From JBDHWG01 sp039810085 (GTDB taxonomy: Bacteria > Chloroflexota > Anaerolineae > Epilineales > JAHCIE01), in contig JBDHWG010000005.1 of NCBI GenBank assembly GCA_039810085.1, positions 1-64,000 of the forward strand: a stretch of DNA of 64,000 nt. Reading direction: 5' to 3'. The notes beneath the pieces are model-generated. The model saw only the letters and a program-made list of their open reading frames with translations. It did no database searches and was not told the DNA's origin. Positions 30,177-38,244 of the stretch are shown piece by piece. The position numbers and the translations under genes are program-made. Each line of letters opens with the position of its first letter. Within the stretch, counting starts at the first letter, position 1.

Positions 30177-30487
30177 GTGAGCAGCAGCCGCAGACTCGCC
30201 GCCGCCGCATGGTCGGTCGGGTGACGAGCAACAAGATGGACAAGACCGCAGTGGTTGCTGTGGAAACCATCAAGCAGCATCCGTTGTACCGCAAGACGAT
30301 TCGGACGACGAAGAAGTACAAGGCGCACGACCCGAACAACCAGGCGCAGATCGGTGATGTGGTGCGGATTGAAGAGACCCGCCCGCTGAGCAAAGAGAAG
30401 CGCTGGATTATCGTCGAGTGGCTGCGCCGCGGCGAGGGCGCGCCGGTCGAGGTGGCCGAGGTCGAAGTGCCTGGGGAGGAAGAATGA
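30173..30487 (+). CDS. rpsQ: 30S ribosomal protein uS17
   Basis: A 104-residue OB-fold protein: MVGRVTSNKMDKTAVVAVET and KKYKAHDPNNQAQIGDVVRI are canonical. The C-terminus adds about 15 acidic residues (APVEVAEVEVPGEEE). Its stop overlaps the rplN start (ATGA). Confidence 0.95.
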   Translation: MSEQQPQTRRRRMVGRVTSNKMDKTAVVAVETIKQHPLYRKTIRTTKKYKAHDPNNQAQIGDVVRIEETRPLSKEKRWIIVEWLRRGEGAPVEVAEVEVPGEEE

Positions 30488-30852
30488 TCCAGGAATACAC
30501 TCGGCTGAAGGTGGCCGACAACACGGGCGCGAAAGAGCTGATGTGCGTCAAGGTGCTCGGCGGGTCGAAGCGTCGCTACGCTGGCGTCGGCGACATCATC
30601 ATTTGCTCGGTCAAGGCGGCGGCTCCGCAAGGCTCCGTCAAGAAGGGCGATGTCGTTCGCGCCGTCGTGGTTCGAACCTCCAAAGAGTATGGCCGCCCGG
30701 ATGGCAGCTACATCAAGTTCGACGAGAATGCCGCGGTCATCCTGGACAACGAGCAGAATCCGAAGGGGACGCGCATCTTCGGGCCGGTGGCGCGCGAGCT
30801 GCGCGACCGCGGCTTCATGAAGATCGTCTCCCTGGCGCCGGAGACTCTCTAG
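30484..30852 (+). CDS. rplN: 50S ribosomal protein uL14
   Basis: A 122-residue subunit-interface protein starting MIQEYTRLKVADNTGAKELM, with the conserved GSVKKGDVVRAVVVRT and GTRIFGPVARELRDRGFMKI. Upstream in-frame GTG/ATG codons lie inside rpsQ and are rejected. A 179-base spacer follows before rplX. Confidence 0.96.
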   Translation: MIQEYTRLKVADNTGAKELMCVKVLGGSKRRYAGVGDIIICSVKAAAPQGSVKKGDVVRAVVVRTSKEYGRPDGSYIKFDENAAVILDNEQNPKGTRIFGPVARELRDRGFMKIVSLAPETL

Positions 30853-31031
30853 ACGCGGCATAGCGACATAGCGGTCGAGCGGCCAGCGTCGGGCGGAAGC
30901 CTGGCGCGAGCGACAGGGTCGCCGCCATCGTGGAGATGACGGGACGCCTGCTAGCGGGTGGCAAGAGCCGCCGCGTTGGGCCGCTGTCTCGCTGGGCCGA
31001 AGGAACCCTTTAGGGGAAGTGAGATAAGACG

Positions 31032-31349
31032 ATGCAGCGAGTTAAGAAGGGTGACACCGTTGAGGTCATCAGCGGTGAAGATAAGGGAAAGCGGGGCGAG
31101 GTGCATGAGGTCATGCTCAAGAGCAACCGCGTCCTGATTCACGGTGTCAACATTGTAAAGAAGCACCAGCGCCGCACGGGCGATGTCCGCACCCAGGTGG
31201 GCATCATCGACCGCGAGGCGCCGGTTCACCTGTCGAATGTCATGCCAGTGTGCAAGCACTGTAACAAGGCCACACGCGTGGGCTTCGAGGGCGTCGGCCG
31301 CGAGAAGCACCGCGTGTGCAAGAACTGCGGCGAGCCGCTGGACCAGTAA
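31032..31349 (+). CDS. rplX: 50S ribosomal protein uL24
   Basis: A 105-residue assembly initiator with the KOW motif KKGDTVEVISGEDKGKRGEV. The second half carries two Cys pairs (CKHC and CKNC), a zinc-ribbon form seen in some bacteria. The canonical start is MQRVKKGDT. Confidence 0.95.
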   Translation: MQRVKKGDTVEVISGEDKGKRGEVHEVMLKSNRVLIHGVNIVKKHQRRTGDVRTQVGIIDREAPVHLSNVMPVCKHCNKATRVGFEGVGREKHRVCKNCGEPLDQ

Positions 31350-31359
31350 GGGGGCGCAC

Positions 31360-31896
31360 ATGGGACTCAAAGAACGCTATTCTGAACAGATTGTGCCCCA
31401 GCTCATGCAGGAGTTCGGGTATTCGAACATCATGCAGGTGCCGCGGGTCCAGAAAGTTGTCGTGAATATCGGCGCTGGCGAGGCGCTACAGAATCCGAAG
31501 GCGATGGACGCGGCGGTACGCGACCTGGCGACGATCACGGGCCAGAAGCCGGTCATCACGCGGGCGAAGAAGTCCATCGCCAGCTTCAAGCTGCGCGAAG
31601 GCAACCCGATTGGCGTGAAGGTGACGCTGCGCGGTCCGCGCATGTGGGACTTCCTGGAGCGTCTGATGCGTGTCGCCCTCCCGCGCACGCGCGACTTCCG
31701 TGGCGTCCCGCGTGATGCCTTCGACGGCCGCGGCAACTACACGCTCGGCCTCAAAGAGCAGCTAATCTTCCCGGAGATCGACTACGACAAGATCGACCGA
31801 GTCCGGGGCATGGAAATCACGGTCGTGACGTCGGCCCCGACCGACCAGGAAGCGCGGCGGCTGCTCGGCCTGATGGGCATGCCGTTCCGGCAGTAG
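31360..31896 (+). CDS. rplE: 50S ribosomal protein uL5
   Basis: A 178-residue 5S rRNA-binding protein of the central protuberance. It shows QVPRVQKVVVNIGAGEALQN, ARKSIASFKLREG-like AKKSIASFKLREGNPIG and FPEIDYDKIDRVRGMEITVV. ATG 31360 lies ten bases after the rplX stop, with GGGGG upstream. Confidence 0.96.
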   Translation: MGLKERYSEQIVPQLMQEFGYSNIMQVPRVQKVVVNIGAGEALQNPKAMDAAVRDLATITGQKPVITRAKKSIASFKLREGNPIGVKVTLRGPRMWDFLERLMRVALPRTRDFRGVPRDAFDGRGNYTLGLKEQLIFPEIDYDKIDRVRGMEITVVTSAPTDQEARRLLGLMGMPFRQ

Positions 31897-31913
31897 GAGA
31901 AGCGAGGAGATAC

Positions 31914-32096
31914 ATGGCTAAGAAGTCGATGATTGCGCGCGAAACGAAGCGCAAGTACCCCACTCGGGTGCGCAACCGCTGCTCGATCTGCGGTCGCCCG
32001 CGGGGTTATATGCGCCGCTTCCGCCTGTGCCGAATCTGCTTCCGCCGGCTCGCGCTCGAGGGCAAGGTCCCCGGCGTCGTCAAGTCGAGCTGGTAA
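31914..32096 (+). CDS. rpsZ: 30S ribosomal protein uS14, zinc-binding type Z
   Basis: A 60-residue short uS14 with two zinc-ligand pairs, CSICGRP and CRICF, plus RGYMRRFRLCR and the end GKVPGVVKSSW. The four-Cys form indicates the C+ zinc-binding type. Confidence 0.96.
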   Translation: MAKKSMIARETKRKYPTRVRNRCSICGRPRGYMRRFRLCRICFRRLALEGKVPGVVKSSW

Positions 32097-32145
32097 CCAC
32101 CTCGATCTCGATCACGAGATTTGGTGGGCCTAGATCAAGGTGGTT
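32095..32145 (+). promoter_or_regulatory. Two competing hairpins before rpsH
   Basis: AACCACCTCGATCT (32095-32108) pairs with AGATCAAGGTGGTT (32132-32145), with one mismatch in 14. The same left arm can instead fold locally: CCACC (32097-32101) with GGTGG (32123-32127) around ATCTCG/CGAGAT. The two folds exclude each other. The left arm overlaps the rpsZ stop, and rpsH starts 18 bases downstream. This could be a translational switch for the spc genes; the ligand (perhaps uS8) is a guess. Confidence 0.5.
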
Positions 32146-32163
32146 AGGTAAAGAGGTACACCC

Positions 32164-32562
32164 ATGCAGATGAGCGATCCTATCGCCGATATGCTGACCC
32201 GGCTCCGCAACGCTGCGATGGCGCGCCACGCCGTCGTGACGATGCCCAGCTCGAAGATGAAGGAAGCAATCGCTGCGATTCTTGTCCGAGAAGGCTTTAT
32301 TCAGAATTACGAGGTGATGGCCGACGGCGCTAAGAAGGTGCTGCGCCTTCAGCTCAAGTATACGCCTGAGCGCCAGCCGGTGCTGACCGGCCTCAAGCGC
32401 GTCAGCCGCCCCGGCCGCCGTGTCTACTCTGGGCGGGATGAGATCCCGCTGGTGCTGAGTGGCATGGGCATCGCCATCATGTCGACGCCGAAGGGCGTTA
32501 TGACGGGGAAGGAAGCGCGCCGCCAGGGTGTTGGGGGCGAGGTCCTCGCCTTTGTGTGGTAG
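32164..32562 (+). CDS. rpsH: 30S ribosomal protein uS8
   Basis: A 132-residue central-domain 16S-binding protein, in other bacteria the autogenous repressor of the spc operon. It shows DPIADMLTRLRNAAMARHAV and the C-terminal STPKGVMTGKEARRQGVGGE. Either ATG 32164 or the second ATG at 32170 could start it; AGAGGT lies upstream. Confidence 0.95.
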   Translation: MQMSDPIADMLTRLRNAAMARHAVVTMPSSKMKEAIAAILVREGFIQNYEVMADGAKKVLRLQLKYTPERQPVLTGLKRVSRPGRRVYSGRDEIPLVLSGMGIAIMSTPKGVMTGKEARRQGVGGEVLAFVW

Positions 32563-32579
32563 AAGGGGAGGAGATTGAT

Positions 32580-33128
32580 ATGTCCCGAATTGGTAAGATG
32601 CCTATCTCGCTGCCGAAGGGCGTGACCGCCACCATCGACGGCAGCAATGTGACAGTCAAAGGCCCGCGTGGCGAGCTAAGCCGCACGTTCTACCCAGGCA
32701 TTGTCGTCGAGCAGCACGACGGCACGCTGACCGTCTCCCGTCCGGCCGACACGAAGCAGTTCCGCGCCCTCCACGGCCTGAGCCGCGCCCTGTTGGCTAA
32801 CATGGTCACGGGCGTGTCGAGCGGCTTCCAGCGCACGCTGGACATCCAGGGCGTCGGCTACCGCGCCGAGCTACAGGGCAACAACCTGGTGCTGAACGTC
32901 GGGTACTCGCACCCGGTGCCGTTCGAGCCGCCCCAGGGCATCAAGTTTAGTATCGACAAGACCGCCCGCCTGGTTACCATCGACGGCAACGATAAGGAAG
33001 TCGTCGGTGAGGTCGCGGCCAAGATTCGCCGCATCCGTCCGCCCGAGCCGTACAAGGGCAAGGGCATCCTGTATCAGGGTGAGCGTATCCGCCGCAAGGC
33101 CGGTAAGACTGGCAAGGCGAAGAAATAA
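32580..33128 (+). CDS. rplF: 50S ribosomal protein uL6
   Basis: A 182-residue two-domain protein near the factor-binding site. It starts MSRIGKMPISLPKGVTATID, and the C-terminal RRIRPPEPYKGKGILYQGER is diagnostic. GGGGAGGAG precedes ATG 32580. Confidence 0.96.
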   Translation: MSRIGKMPISLPKGVTATIDGSNVTVKGPRGELSRTFYPGIVVEQHDGTLTVSRPADTKQFRALHGLSRALLANMVTGVSSGFQRTLDIQGVGYRAELQGNNLVLNVGYSHPVPFEPPQGIKFSIDKTARLVTIDGNDKEVVGEVAAKIRRIRPPEPYKGKGILYQGERIRRKAGKTGKAKK

Positions 33129-33193
33129 TACATCACGGCGTCCCGCGCTGGTTCTGACCGCCAGGGCGGTGGTGCCTGAGGAGCGAAAGCATC

Positions 33194-33562
33194 ATGGCAA
33201 AGACATCAGCACGCCGTCTCGCGCGCGACCGCCGACACGAGCGTGTCCGCAAGCGGGTGCAGGGAACAACGCAGCGCCCACGGCTGAGCGTTTATCGCAG
33301 CCTGGCCCACATCTATGCCCAGGTCATCGACGACTCCGAGGGCCGTACCCTGGTTTCGGCGTCGACGCTGGACGTGACGCTAAAGCCGCAGCTGGCCCAG
33401 ATGACCAAGACGCAGGAAGCGCAAGCCGTGGGGCGACTGGTAGCCCAGCGCGCCCTGGAGGTGGGGATTTCGCAGGTCGTGTTCGACCGCGGTGGATACG
33501 TCTACCACGGCCGCGTGAAGGCAGTCGCCGATGCGGCGCGTGAGGCCGGTCTCCAGTTCTAA
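33194..33562 (+). CDS. rplR: 50S ribosomal protein uL18
   Basis: A 122-residue 5S rRNA-binding protein: RVRKRVQGTTQRPRLSVYRS, HIYAQVIDDSEGRTLVSAST and the C-terminal GRVKAVADAAREAGLQF are canonical. A 125-base spacer separates it from rpsE. Confidence 0.95.
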   Translation: MAKTSARRLARDRRHERVRKRVQGTTQRPRLSVYRSLAHIYAQVIDDSEGRTLVSASTLDVTLKPQLAQMTKTQEAQAVGRLVAQRALEVGISQVVFDRGGYVYHGRVKAVADAAREAGLQF

Positions 33563-33687
33563 CAAGCAATGATCCGCGATCTGCCGCCAGTGTATTCAAG
33601 TCAAGAGCGGCAGTGCGCTAAGCGAGTCGGGCGGGATGGAGAGACCGAACCCCGCCCGGCGTGAGCAACACGGAAGGGTAGATATCC

Positions 33688-34503
33688 ATGGATCAGGCTC
33701 GTAGGCCCAGTGGTGGCAATCGTCCCGGTGGGGGCGGCGCCGCTGGTAATCGTGGTGGTAGTGGCGGCGGCAGCTTCGGCGGCGGCCGTGGTCCGGGCGG
33801 CGGTGGCCGCGGTCCGGGAGGTGGCAGCCGTGGTCCGGGCGGCCCGGGTGGTCGTGGTCCCGGCGGGCCGGGTGGTCCCGGTGGTCGTGGCCCTGGTGGG
33901 CCTGGTGGTCGCGGCCCGGGTGGTCCCGGCGGGCCGGGTGGCGAGCGGCGTGGTGATCGCGGGCCGCGCGACCGCCGCGAGCGGACTGACGAAGGCCAGG
34001 ACCGAGAGCAGCTTGACGAGCGCGTGATCGACATCGCCCGCACGGCCAAGGTCATCAAGGGCGGCCGCCGCTTCGCATTCCGCGTCGTGGTCGTCGTCGG
34101 CGACAACCAGGGGCGTGTCGGCGTCGGTATCGGCAAGGCCCGCGAAGTGCCCGAGGCGATCCGCAAGGGCATCGACCGCGCCAAGCGCCACATGATTCAG
34201 GTCCCGATTGTGGGGACGACAATCCCGCATGAGGTGACGTCACGCTACAGCGCCGCCAAGATTATGCTCAAGCCAGCGACGCCTGGCACGGGGGTTATCG
34301 CCGGTGGCGGCGTGCGCGCGGTCGTCGAGGCGGCGGGCATTCACGACATTCTCACGAAGTCCCTGGGCAGCAACAACGTGTTGAACGTGGTGCGCGCCAC
34401 CATTCAGGCACTGGAAGAGTTGAAAAGCCCAGAGGCTGAGGCGAAGCGGCGCGGCAAGACGGCCGCCGAGCTTGCGCCAGTGTGGAGTCGCAGCAATGGC
34501 TAA
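33688..34503 (+). CDS. rpsE: 30S ribosomal protein uS5 with Gly/Arg/Pro-rich N-terminal extension
   Basis: The last 165 residues are normal uS5 (VIKGGRRFAFRVVVVVGDNQ; GTGVIAGGGVRAVVEAAGIH), a protein of the mRNA helicase/fidelity region. The first ~100 residues are an added tail of Gly, Arg and Pro with many GGRGPGG-type units, then a charged ERRGDRGPRDRRER stretch. E. coli uS5 has 167 residues; this one has 271. ATG 33688 is the only sensible start, since the tail is continuous with the core and leaves no closer start with a ribosome site. Its last 8 bases overlap rpmD. Confidence 0.93.
   Translation: MDQARRPSGGNRPGGGGAAGNRGGSGGGSFGGGRGPGGGGRGPGGGSRGPGGPGGRGPGGPGGPGGRGPGGPGGRGPGGPGGPGGERRGDRGPRDRRERTDEGQDREQLDERVIDIARTAKVIKGGRRFAFRVVVVVGDNQGRVGVGIGKAREVPEAIRKGIDRAKRHMIQVPIVGTTIPHEVTSRYSAAKIMLKPATPGTGVIAGGGVRAVVEAAGIHDILTKSLGSNNVLNVVRATIQALEELKSPEAEAKRRGKTAAELAPVWSRSNG
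33760..33950 (+). repeat. Short tandem repeats coding the uS5 Gly-rich tail
   Basis: Units of about 12-18 bases such as GGTGGTCGTGGTCCCGG recur with variation and encode GGRGPGG. Slippage could change the tail length between strains. Confidence 0.75.
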
Positions 34504-34738
34504 GTATCTACGTGTCACGTACGTCAAGAGCAGCATTGGCAACCTGCAGCGCCACAAGGACACCATCAAGGCGCTGGGGCTGCGCAAGCTCGGCCAGACC
34601 GTTGAGATCGCCGACGTACCGTCCCTGCGTGGGATGGTGAACTCGGTGCGCCACCTGGTGGTGGTGGAAGAAATTGAACGCGAGTCGGAGGCGTCCGTGA
34701 CGGAGACGGCTCCGGCGTCTAGCGGAGGGACACTATGA
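34496..34738 (+). CDS. rpmD: 50S ribosomal protein uL30
   Basis: An 80-residue protein; the first 60 are canonical uL30 (LRVTYVKSSIGNLQRHKDTI; LGLRKLGQTVEIADVPSLRG). About 20 extra C-terminal residues (SEASVTETAPASSGGTL) are Ser/Thr/Glu-rich. ATG 34496 overlaps the rpsE end by 8 bases, and its stop overlaps the rplO ATG. Confidence 0.94.
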   Translation: MAKYLRVTYVKSSIGNLQRHKDTIKALGLRKLGQTVEIADVPSLRGMVNSVRHLVVVEEIERESEASVTETAPASSGGTL

Positions 34739-35190
34739 GACTGGATGAACTTAGCTCGCCCAAGGGCGCCCGTAAGCCGCGCAAGCGCGTCGGCCGGGGC
34801 ACCGGCAGCGGCCAGGGCACATACGCCGGCCGCGGCCGCAAAGGTCAGGGCGCGCGCTCTGGCGGCGTGAAGGGGCCATACTTTGAAGGCGGTCAGCTGC
34901 CTCTCGTGCGGCGTTTGCCCCACAAGCGCGGCTTCGTCAATATCAACCGCGAAGAGGTCTCTGAGGTCAACCTGGACCGCCTGAGCGAAGCCTTCGAGGC
35001 GGGCGCGGATGTGACTCTCGAAGCGATGGTCGCGGCGGGCCTGATCAAGAGCGCCAAAGCGCCGGTCAAGGTCCTGGGCCGGGGCGAGATCGACAAACCA
35101 CTGACCGTGCGAGCGCACCGTTTCTCTGCCAGCGCGCGGGCGAAGATTGAAGCTGCTGGCGGGCGCATCGAAGAACTCGCGTCGGCCTGA
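34735..35190 (+). CDS. rplO: 50S ribosomal protein uL15
   Basis: A 151-residue 23S-binding assembly protein: RVGRGTGSGQGTYAGRGRKG, FEGGQLPLVRRLPHKRGFVN and the end of family type (RFSASARAKIEAAGG). Coupled to rpmD by ATGA, followed by secY after 14 bases. Confidence 0.96.
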   Translation: MRLDELSSPKGARKPRKRVGRGTGSGQGTYAGRGRKGQGARSGGVKGPYFEGGQLPLVRRLPHKRGFVNINREEVSEVNLDRLSEAFEAGADVTLEAMVAAGLIKSAKAPVKVLGRGEIDKPLTVRAHRFSASARAKIEAAGGRIEELASA

Positions 35191-35204
35191 CAGGGAGAGG
35201 TGAA

Positions 35205-36503
35205 ATGCTTGCAGCCCTGAGAAACGCATTCACGTTACCTGATCTGCGCAAGAAGCTGCTGTTCACGCTGCTGATCCTCATCATCTACCGCTTCGCCGCT
35301 CACATCCCGGTGCCGGGTGTCGATCTGCCCAAGCTGCGTGACGTTTTCGCCAACAGCCAGTTTCTAGGCTTCCTGAACCTGCTGTCGGGCGGCGCGTTGC
35401 GCAACTTCTCCATCCTGGCCATGGGGGTCTACCCCTACATCACGGCGACGATTATCTTCCAGCTGCTCACCCCGCTCGTGCCGAAGCTCAAGGAGCTGAC
35501 GGAAGAGGGCGAGGCGGGCCGCCAGAAGCTCACGCAGTATCAGTACTGGCTGACCATCCCGCTGGCTGCGCTCCAGGGGTACGCCCAGGCGGTGCTGCTC
35601 CAGCAGTCAGGCGCTCTAACAACGTTCGGCCTGTTCTCAGCGCCACTGGTAACGCTGACCATTGTCTTGAGCCTCGTCGCGGGCACGATGTTTGCCATGT
35701 GGCTCGGCCAGCTCATCACCGAAGAGGGTATCGGGAACGGTGTCTCGATCATCATCTTCGGTGGTATCATTGCCGCCATCCCGTCCCAGTTTGGGACACT
35801 GTTCAGCACGTCTGGCCCGTTCCGCGTTATCCTGCTGATCGTCCTGACGCTCGTGATGATTGCGGCCATCGTGGTGATCCAGGAGGCGCAGCGTCGCATC
35901 CCGGTGCAGTACGGCAAGCGCGTGCGGGGCACCAAGATGTACGGCGGGCAGAGCACGTACGTGCCGCTCCGGGTGAACTCGGCGGGCATGATCCCGCTCA
36001 TCTTCGCCTCGTCCATCTTGATCTTGCCCAGTCTCCTGACGCAGGGGTTTATCTCCAGCCCGAACGCCACGGTGGCGACGATCGCGCAAGCGGTCTACCG
36101 TGTATTCAACACGGCATCGACCGGCTACTGGATCATGTACTTCGTCCTCGTCGTCGCGTTCACGTTCTTCTACACCGACACGATCTTCCGCCAGCAGAAC
36201 CTGCCGGAGACGCTTCAGCGCCAGGGGGGCTTCATCCCTGGCATCCGGCCGGGCAAGCGCACCGAGGAGTATCTCAACTACGTCCTCCAGCGCATCACCC
36301 TGGCGGGCGCGGTCTTCCTGGGCGTGATCGCCATCATGCCCTGGTTGGTCAGCCTGCTCCCTGGCTTCGGTGTCGCGGCGCGGAGTAGCGACTTGCTTGT
36401 GACCAGTAGCGGCCTGCTTATCGTCGTCGGCGTGACGCTGGATACGATGAAGCAGCTCGAGGCGCAACTCTTGATGCGCCACTACGAGGGCTTCATTAAG
36501 TAA
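35205..36503 (+). CDS. secY: Protein translocase subunit SecY
   Basis: The channel subunit of the Sec translocon: 432 residues with ten predicted membrane helices. It shows RFAAHIPVPGVD after helix 1, SGGALRNFSILAMGVYPYIT, and the cytosolic loops RRIPVQYGKR and IPGIRPGKRTEEYL that contact SecA and ribosomes. GGGAGAGG precedes ATG 35205. It closes the spc cluster. Confidence 0.97.
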   Translation: MLAALRNAFTLPDLRKKLLFTLLILIIYRFAAHIPVPGVDLPKLRDVFANSQFLGFLNLLSGGALRNFSILAMGVYPYITATIIFQLLTPLVPKLKELTEEGEAGRQKLTQYQYWLTIPLAALQGYAQAVLLQQSGALTTFGLFSAPLVTLTIVLSLVAGTMFAMWLGQLITEEGIGNGVSIIIFGGIIAAIPSQFGTLFSTSGPFRVILLIVLTLVMIAAIVVIQEAQRRIPVQYGKRVRGTKMYGGQSTYVPLRVNSAGMIPLIFASSILILPSLLTQGFISSPNATVATIAQAVYRVFNTASTGYWIMYFVLVVAFTFFYTDTIFRQQNLPETLQRQGGFIPGIRPGKRTEEYLNYVLQRITLAGAVFLGVIAIMPWLVSLLPGFGVAARSSDLLVTSSGLLIVVGVTLDTMKQLEAQLLMRHYEGFIK

Positions 36504-36566
36504 GGAGTGGCGCTGCTGCTGCTTCTCATTGTTGGCTCTGCGGGTCGCTAATGTGCGCCTTTTTGT

Positions 36567-36599
36567 GCAGCGACTTCAGTGATTAATTGAAGTCGCTGC
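36567..36599 (+). promoter_or_regulatory. Perfect 12-bp GACTTCA hairpin between secY and adk
   Basis: GCAGCGACTTCA (36567-36578) pairs with TGAAGTCGCTGC (36588-36599) around a 9-base loop. It is preceded, not followed, by a T-run, so it is not a classical plus-strand terminator. Third member of the GACTTCA family. Confidence 0.6.
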
Positions 36600-36634
36600 C
36601 GCAAGGCGAAACGCAATCGCATAGGAGCAACGCC

Positions 36635-37321
36635 GTGGTTGCAGACAATTGCCAGCCGATGTATCTCATTTTGTTCGGCGCGCCAGGCGCCGGCAAAGGG
36701 ACCCAGACGGCGCTACTGAGCCAGATTTTGGGAATTGCTCCAGTGTCGTCCGGGGACCTGTTCCGAGAAAACATACGCCAGCAATCGGAATTGGGCCGCC
36801 AGGCAAAGTATTACATGGATCGCGGTGAGCTCGTGCCGGACGAAGTGACGGTCGGCATGGTGATGCACAGGCTTGAGGCGGAAGACTGCGCGAAAGGCGC
36901 CATCCTGGATGGCTTCCCGCGCACAATCCCCCAAGCTGAAGCCCTGGAGGCGGCGCTCGCGGCGCAGGGAAAGGCTATCCGCTCTGTGCTCGATCTCCAG
37001 GTGGAGCATGAGACGCTGGTCGAGCGCCTGAGCGGGCGGTGGGTTTGCCGCAAATGTGGCGCGTCGTATCACACGTCGTTCCACCCGCCGCTGCAACACG
37101 GCGTGTGCGACGCGTGCGGTGGCGAGCTATACCAGCGCCCGGACGACCGCCCGGAGACTATCGAACACCGCCTGGAAGTATATTACCAGCAGACGAGGCC
37201 ACTCCAGGGGTTTTACCGCTCGCGCGGACTGCTCATGCAGCTCAATGGAGAGCAATCCATCGAAGAGGTTCAAGAGACGGTGCTTCGCGCCCTCGGCGTT
37301 GCGATACCAAGCGAAGAATGA
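36635..37321 (+). CDS. adk: Adenylate kinase, zinc-type lid
   Basis: It interconverts ATP + AMP and 2 ADP. 228 residues from GTG 36635, chosen because TAGGAG lies eight bases upstream; an internal ATG at 36659 lacks such a site. The P-loop GAPGAGKGT is at residues 15-23, DGFPRT is the AMP-site motif, and the lid carries CRKC (about 138) and CDAC (about 158), a zinc-binding lid common outside enterobacteria. Its stop overlaps the map ATG. Confidence 0.96.
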   Translation: MVADNCQPMYLILFGAPGAGKGTQTALLSQILGIAPVSSGDLFRENIRQQSELGRQAKYYMDRGELVPDEVTVGMVMHRLEAEDCAKGAILDGFPRTIPQAEALEAALAAQGKAIRSVLDLQVEHETLVERLSGRWVCRKCGASYHTSFHPPLQHGVCDACGGELYQRPDDRPETIEHRLEVYYQQTRPLQGFYRSRGLLMQLNGEQSIEEVQETVLRALGVAIPSEE

Positions 37322-38076
37322 TCATTCTGAAGTCCAAAAGTGAATTGGAGTTGATGCGCCAGGCGGGCCGTATTGTGGCCGAGACTCTGGAAGAAGCAGA
37401 GGCGGCCATCCGCCCGGGCATCACGACGGAGGAGTTGAACCGCATCATTGATGCGGCAATCCGCGGGCGCGGCGCGACCCCCTCCTTTAAAGGATTATAC
37501 GGCTTCCCGGCGTCGGCGTGCATCTCAGTCAACGAGGAAATTGTACACGGCATCCCGGGCAAGCGCGCTCTCAAGGCTGGAGACATCGTAAGCCTCGACG
37601 TTGGCGCTCAGGTCAAGGGACTGCACGCGGATGGCGCGTGGACGTTCCCGGTGGGGGCGATCAGCGCGGCGGTGCAGCGCCTGCTGGATGTCACGCGCGA
37701 AGCGTTGTACATCGGCCTCAGCCGCGTCAAGCCGGATGGACGCATCCTGGAGATTTCTCAGTCGATCCAGGACTACGTCGAGGGGCATGGCTACAACCTG
37801 ATCCGCGACTACCAGGGTCATGGTGTGGGGCACAGCCTGCATGAAGAGCCGAGTATCCCGAACTGGCTAGACCCCAACGGGTCACGGCCACCGAACGTGC
37901 GCATGAAGCCGGGCATGACGTTCGCCGTCGAGCCGATGGTCGTGCAGGGCCGCCCGGACACGGTGGTTCGCAAGGACAAGTGGACGGTGGCGACGGCAGA
38001 CCGGGCCCTCTCGGCGCACTTCGAGCATACCGTGGTCGTCACGCCAGGTGGGTATGATATCTTGACACAGTTGTAA
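37318..38076 (+). CDS. map: Methionine aminopeptidase, type I
   Basis: It removes the N-terminal Met of new proteins. 252 residues from ATG 37318 (ATGA overlap with adk). The metal ligands are seen as LDVGAQVKGLHADGAW (two Asp), GHGVGHSLHEEP (His), FAVEPM (Glu) and FEHTV (Glu). GFPASACISVNEEIVHGIP is the substrate-side His motif. A promoter for rpmJ lies over its last codons. infA, usually next, is absent. Confidence 0.96.
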   Translation: MIILKSKSELELMRQAGRIVAETLEEAEAAIRPGITTEELNRIIDAAIRGRGATPSFKGLYGFPASACISVNEEIVHGIPGKRALKAGDIVSLDVGAQVKGLHADGAWTFPVGAISAAVQRLLDVTREALYIGLSRVKPDGRILEISQSIQDYVEGHGYNLIRDYQGHGVGHSLHEEPSIPNWLDPNGSRPPNVRMKPGMTFAVEPMVVQGRPDTVVRKDKWTVATADRALSAHFEHTVVVTPGGYDILTQL

Positions 38077-38090
38077 AGCTGTGGTATACT
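38062..38090 (+). promoter_or_regulatory. rpmJ-rpoA operon promoter overlapping the end of map
   Basis: TTGACA (38062-38067), exactly 17 bases and TATACT (38085-38090). The -35 lies inside map. It gives the alpha-type cluster an independent start. Confidence 0.75.
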
Positions 38091-38118
38091 AACGTTTTGC
38101 TGTTGGAAGGAGACCGCC

Positions 38119-38232
38119 ATGAAAGTCAAGCCGTCGGTCAAGCGCCGGTGCGAAAAGTGCAAGATTATCAAGCGCCGTGGGACGGTGCTTGTCATTTGCG
38201 ATAATCCCCGCCACAAGCAGCGGCAAGGTTAA
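38119..38232 (+). CDS. rpmJ: 50S ribosomal protein bL36
   Basis: A 37-residue zinc-binding protein: MKVKPSVKRRCEKCKIIKRR, then a third Cys and a His (CDNPRHKQ) complete the metal site. GGAGACC precedes ATG 38119. It lies 42 bases after map and 12 before rpsM. Confidence 0.95.
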   Translation: MKVKPSVKRRCEKCKIIKRRGTVLVICDNPRHKQRQG

Positions 38233-38244
38233 AGGAGCAGAGGA

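Noticed and set aside
33760..33950. Possible CRISPR-like or minisatellite array
   Set aside because: The repeats are short, contiguous, in frame and encode the uS5 tail; there are no spacers.
33693..34193. Proline-rich frame antisense to rpsE
   Set aside because: It is the reverse of the Gly-rich repeat codons and has no independent support.
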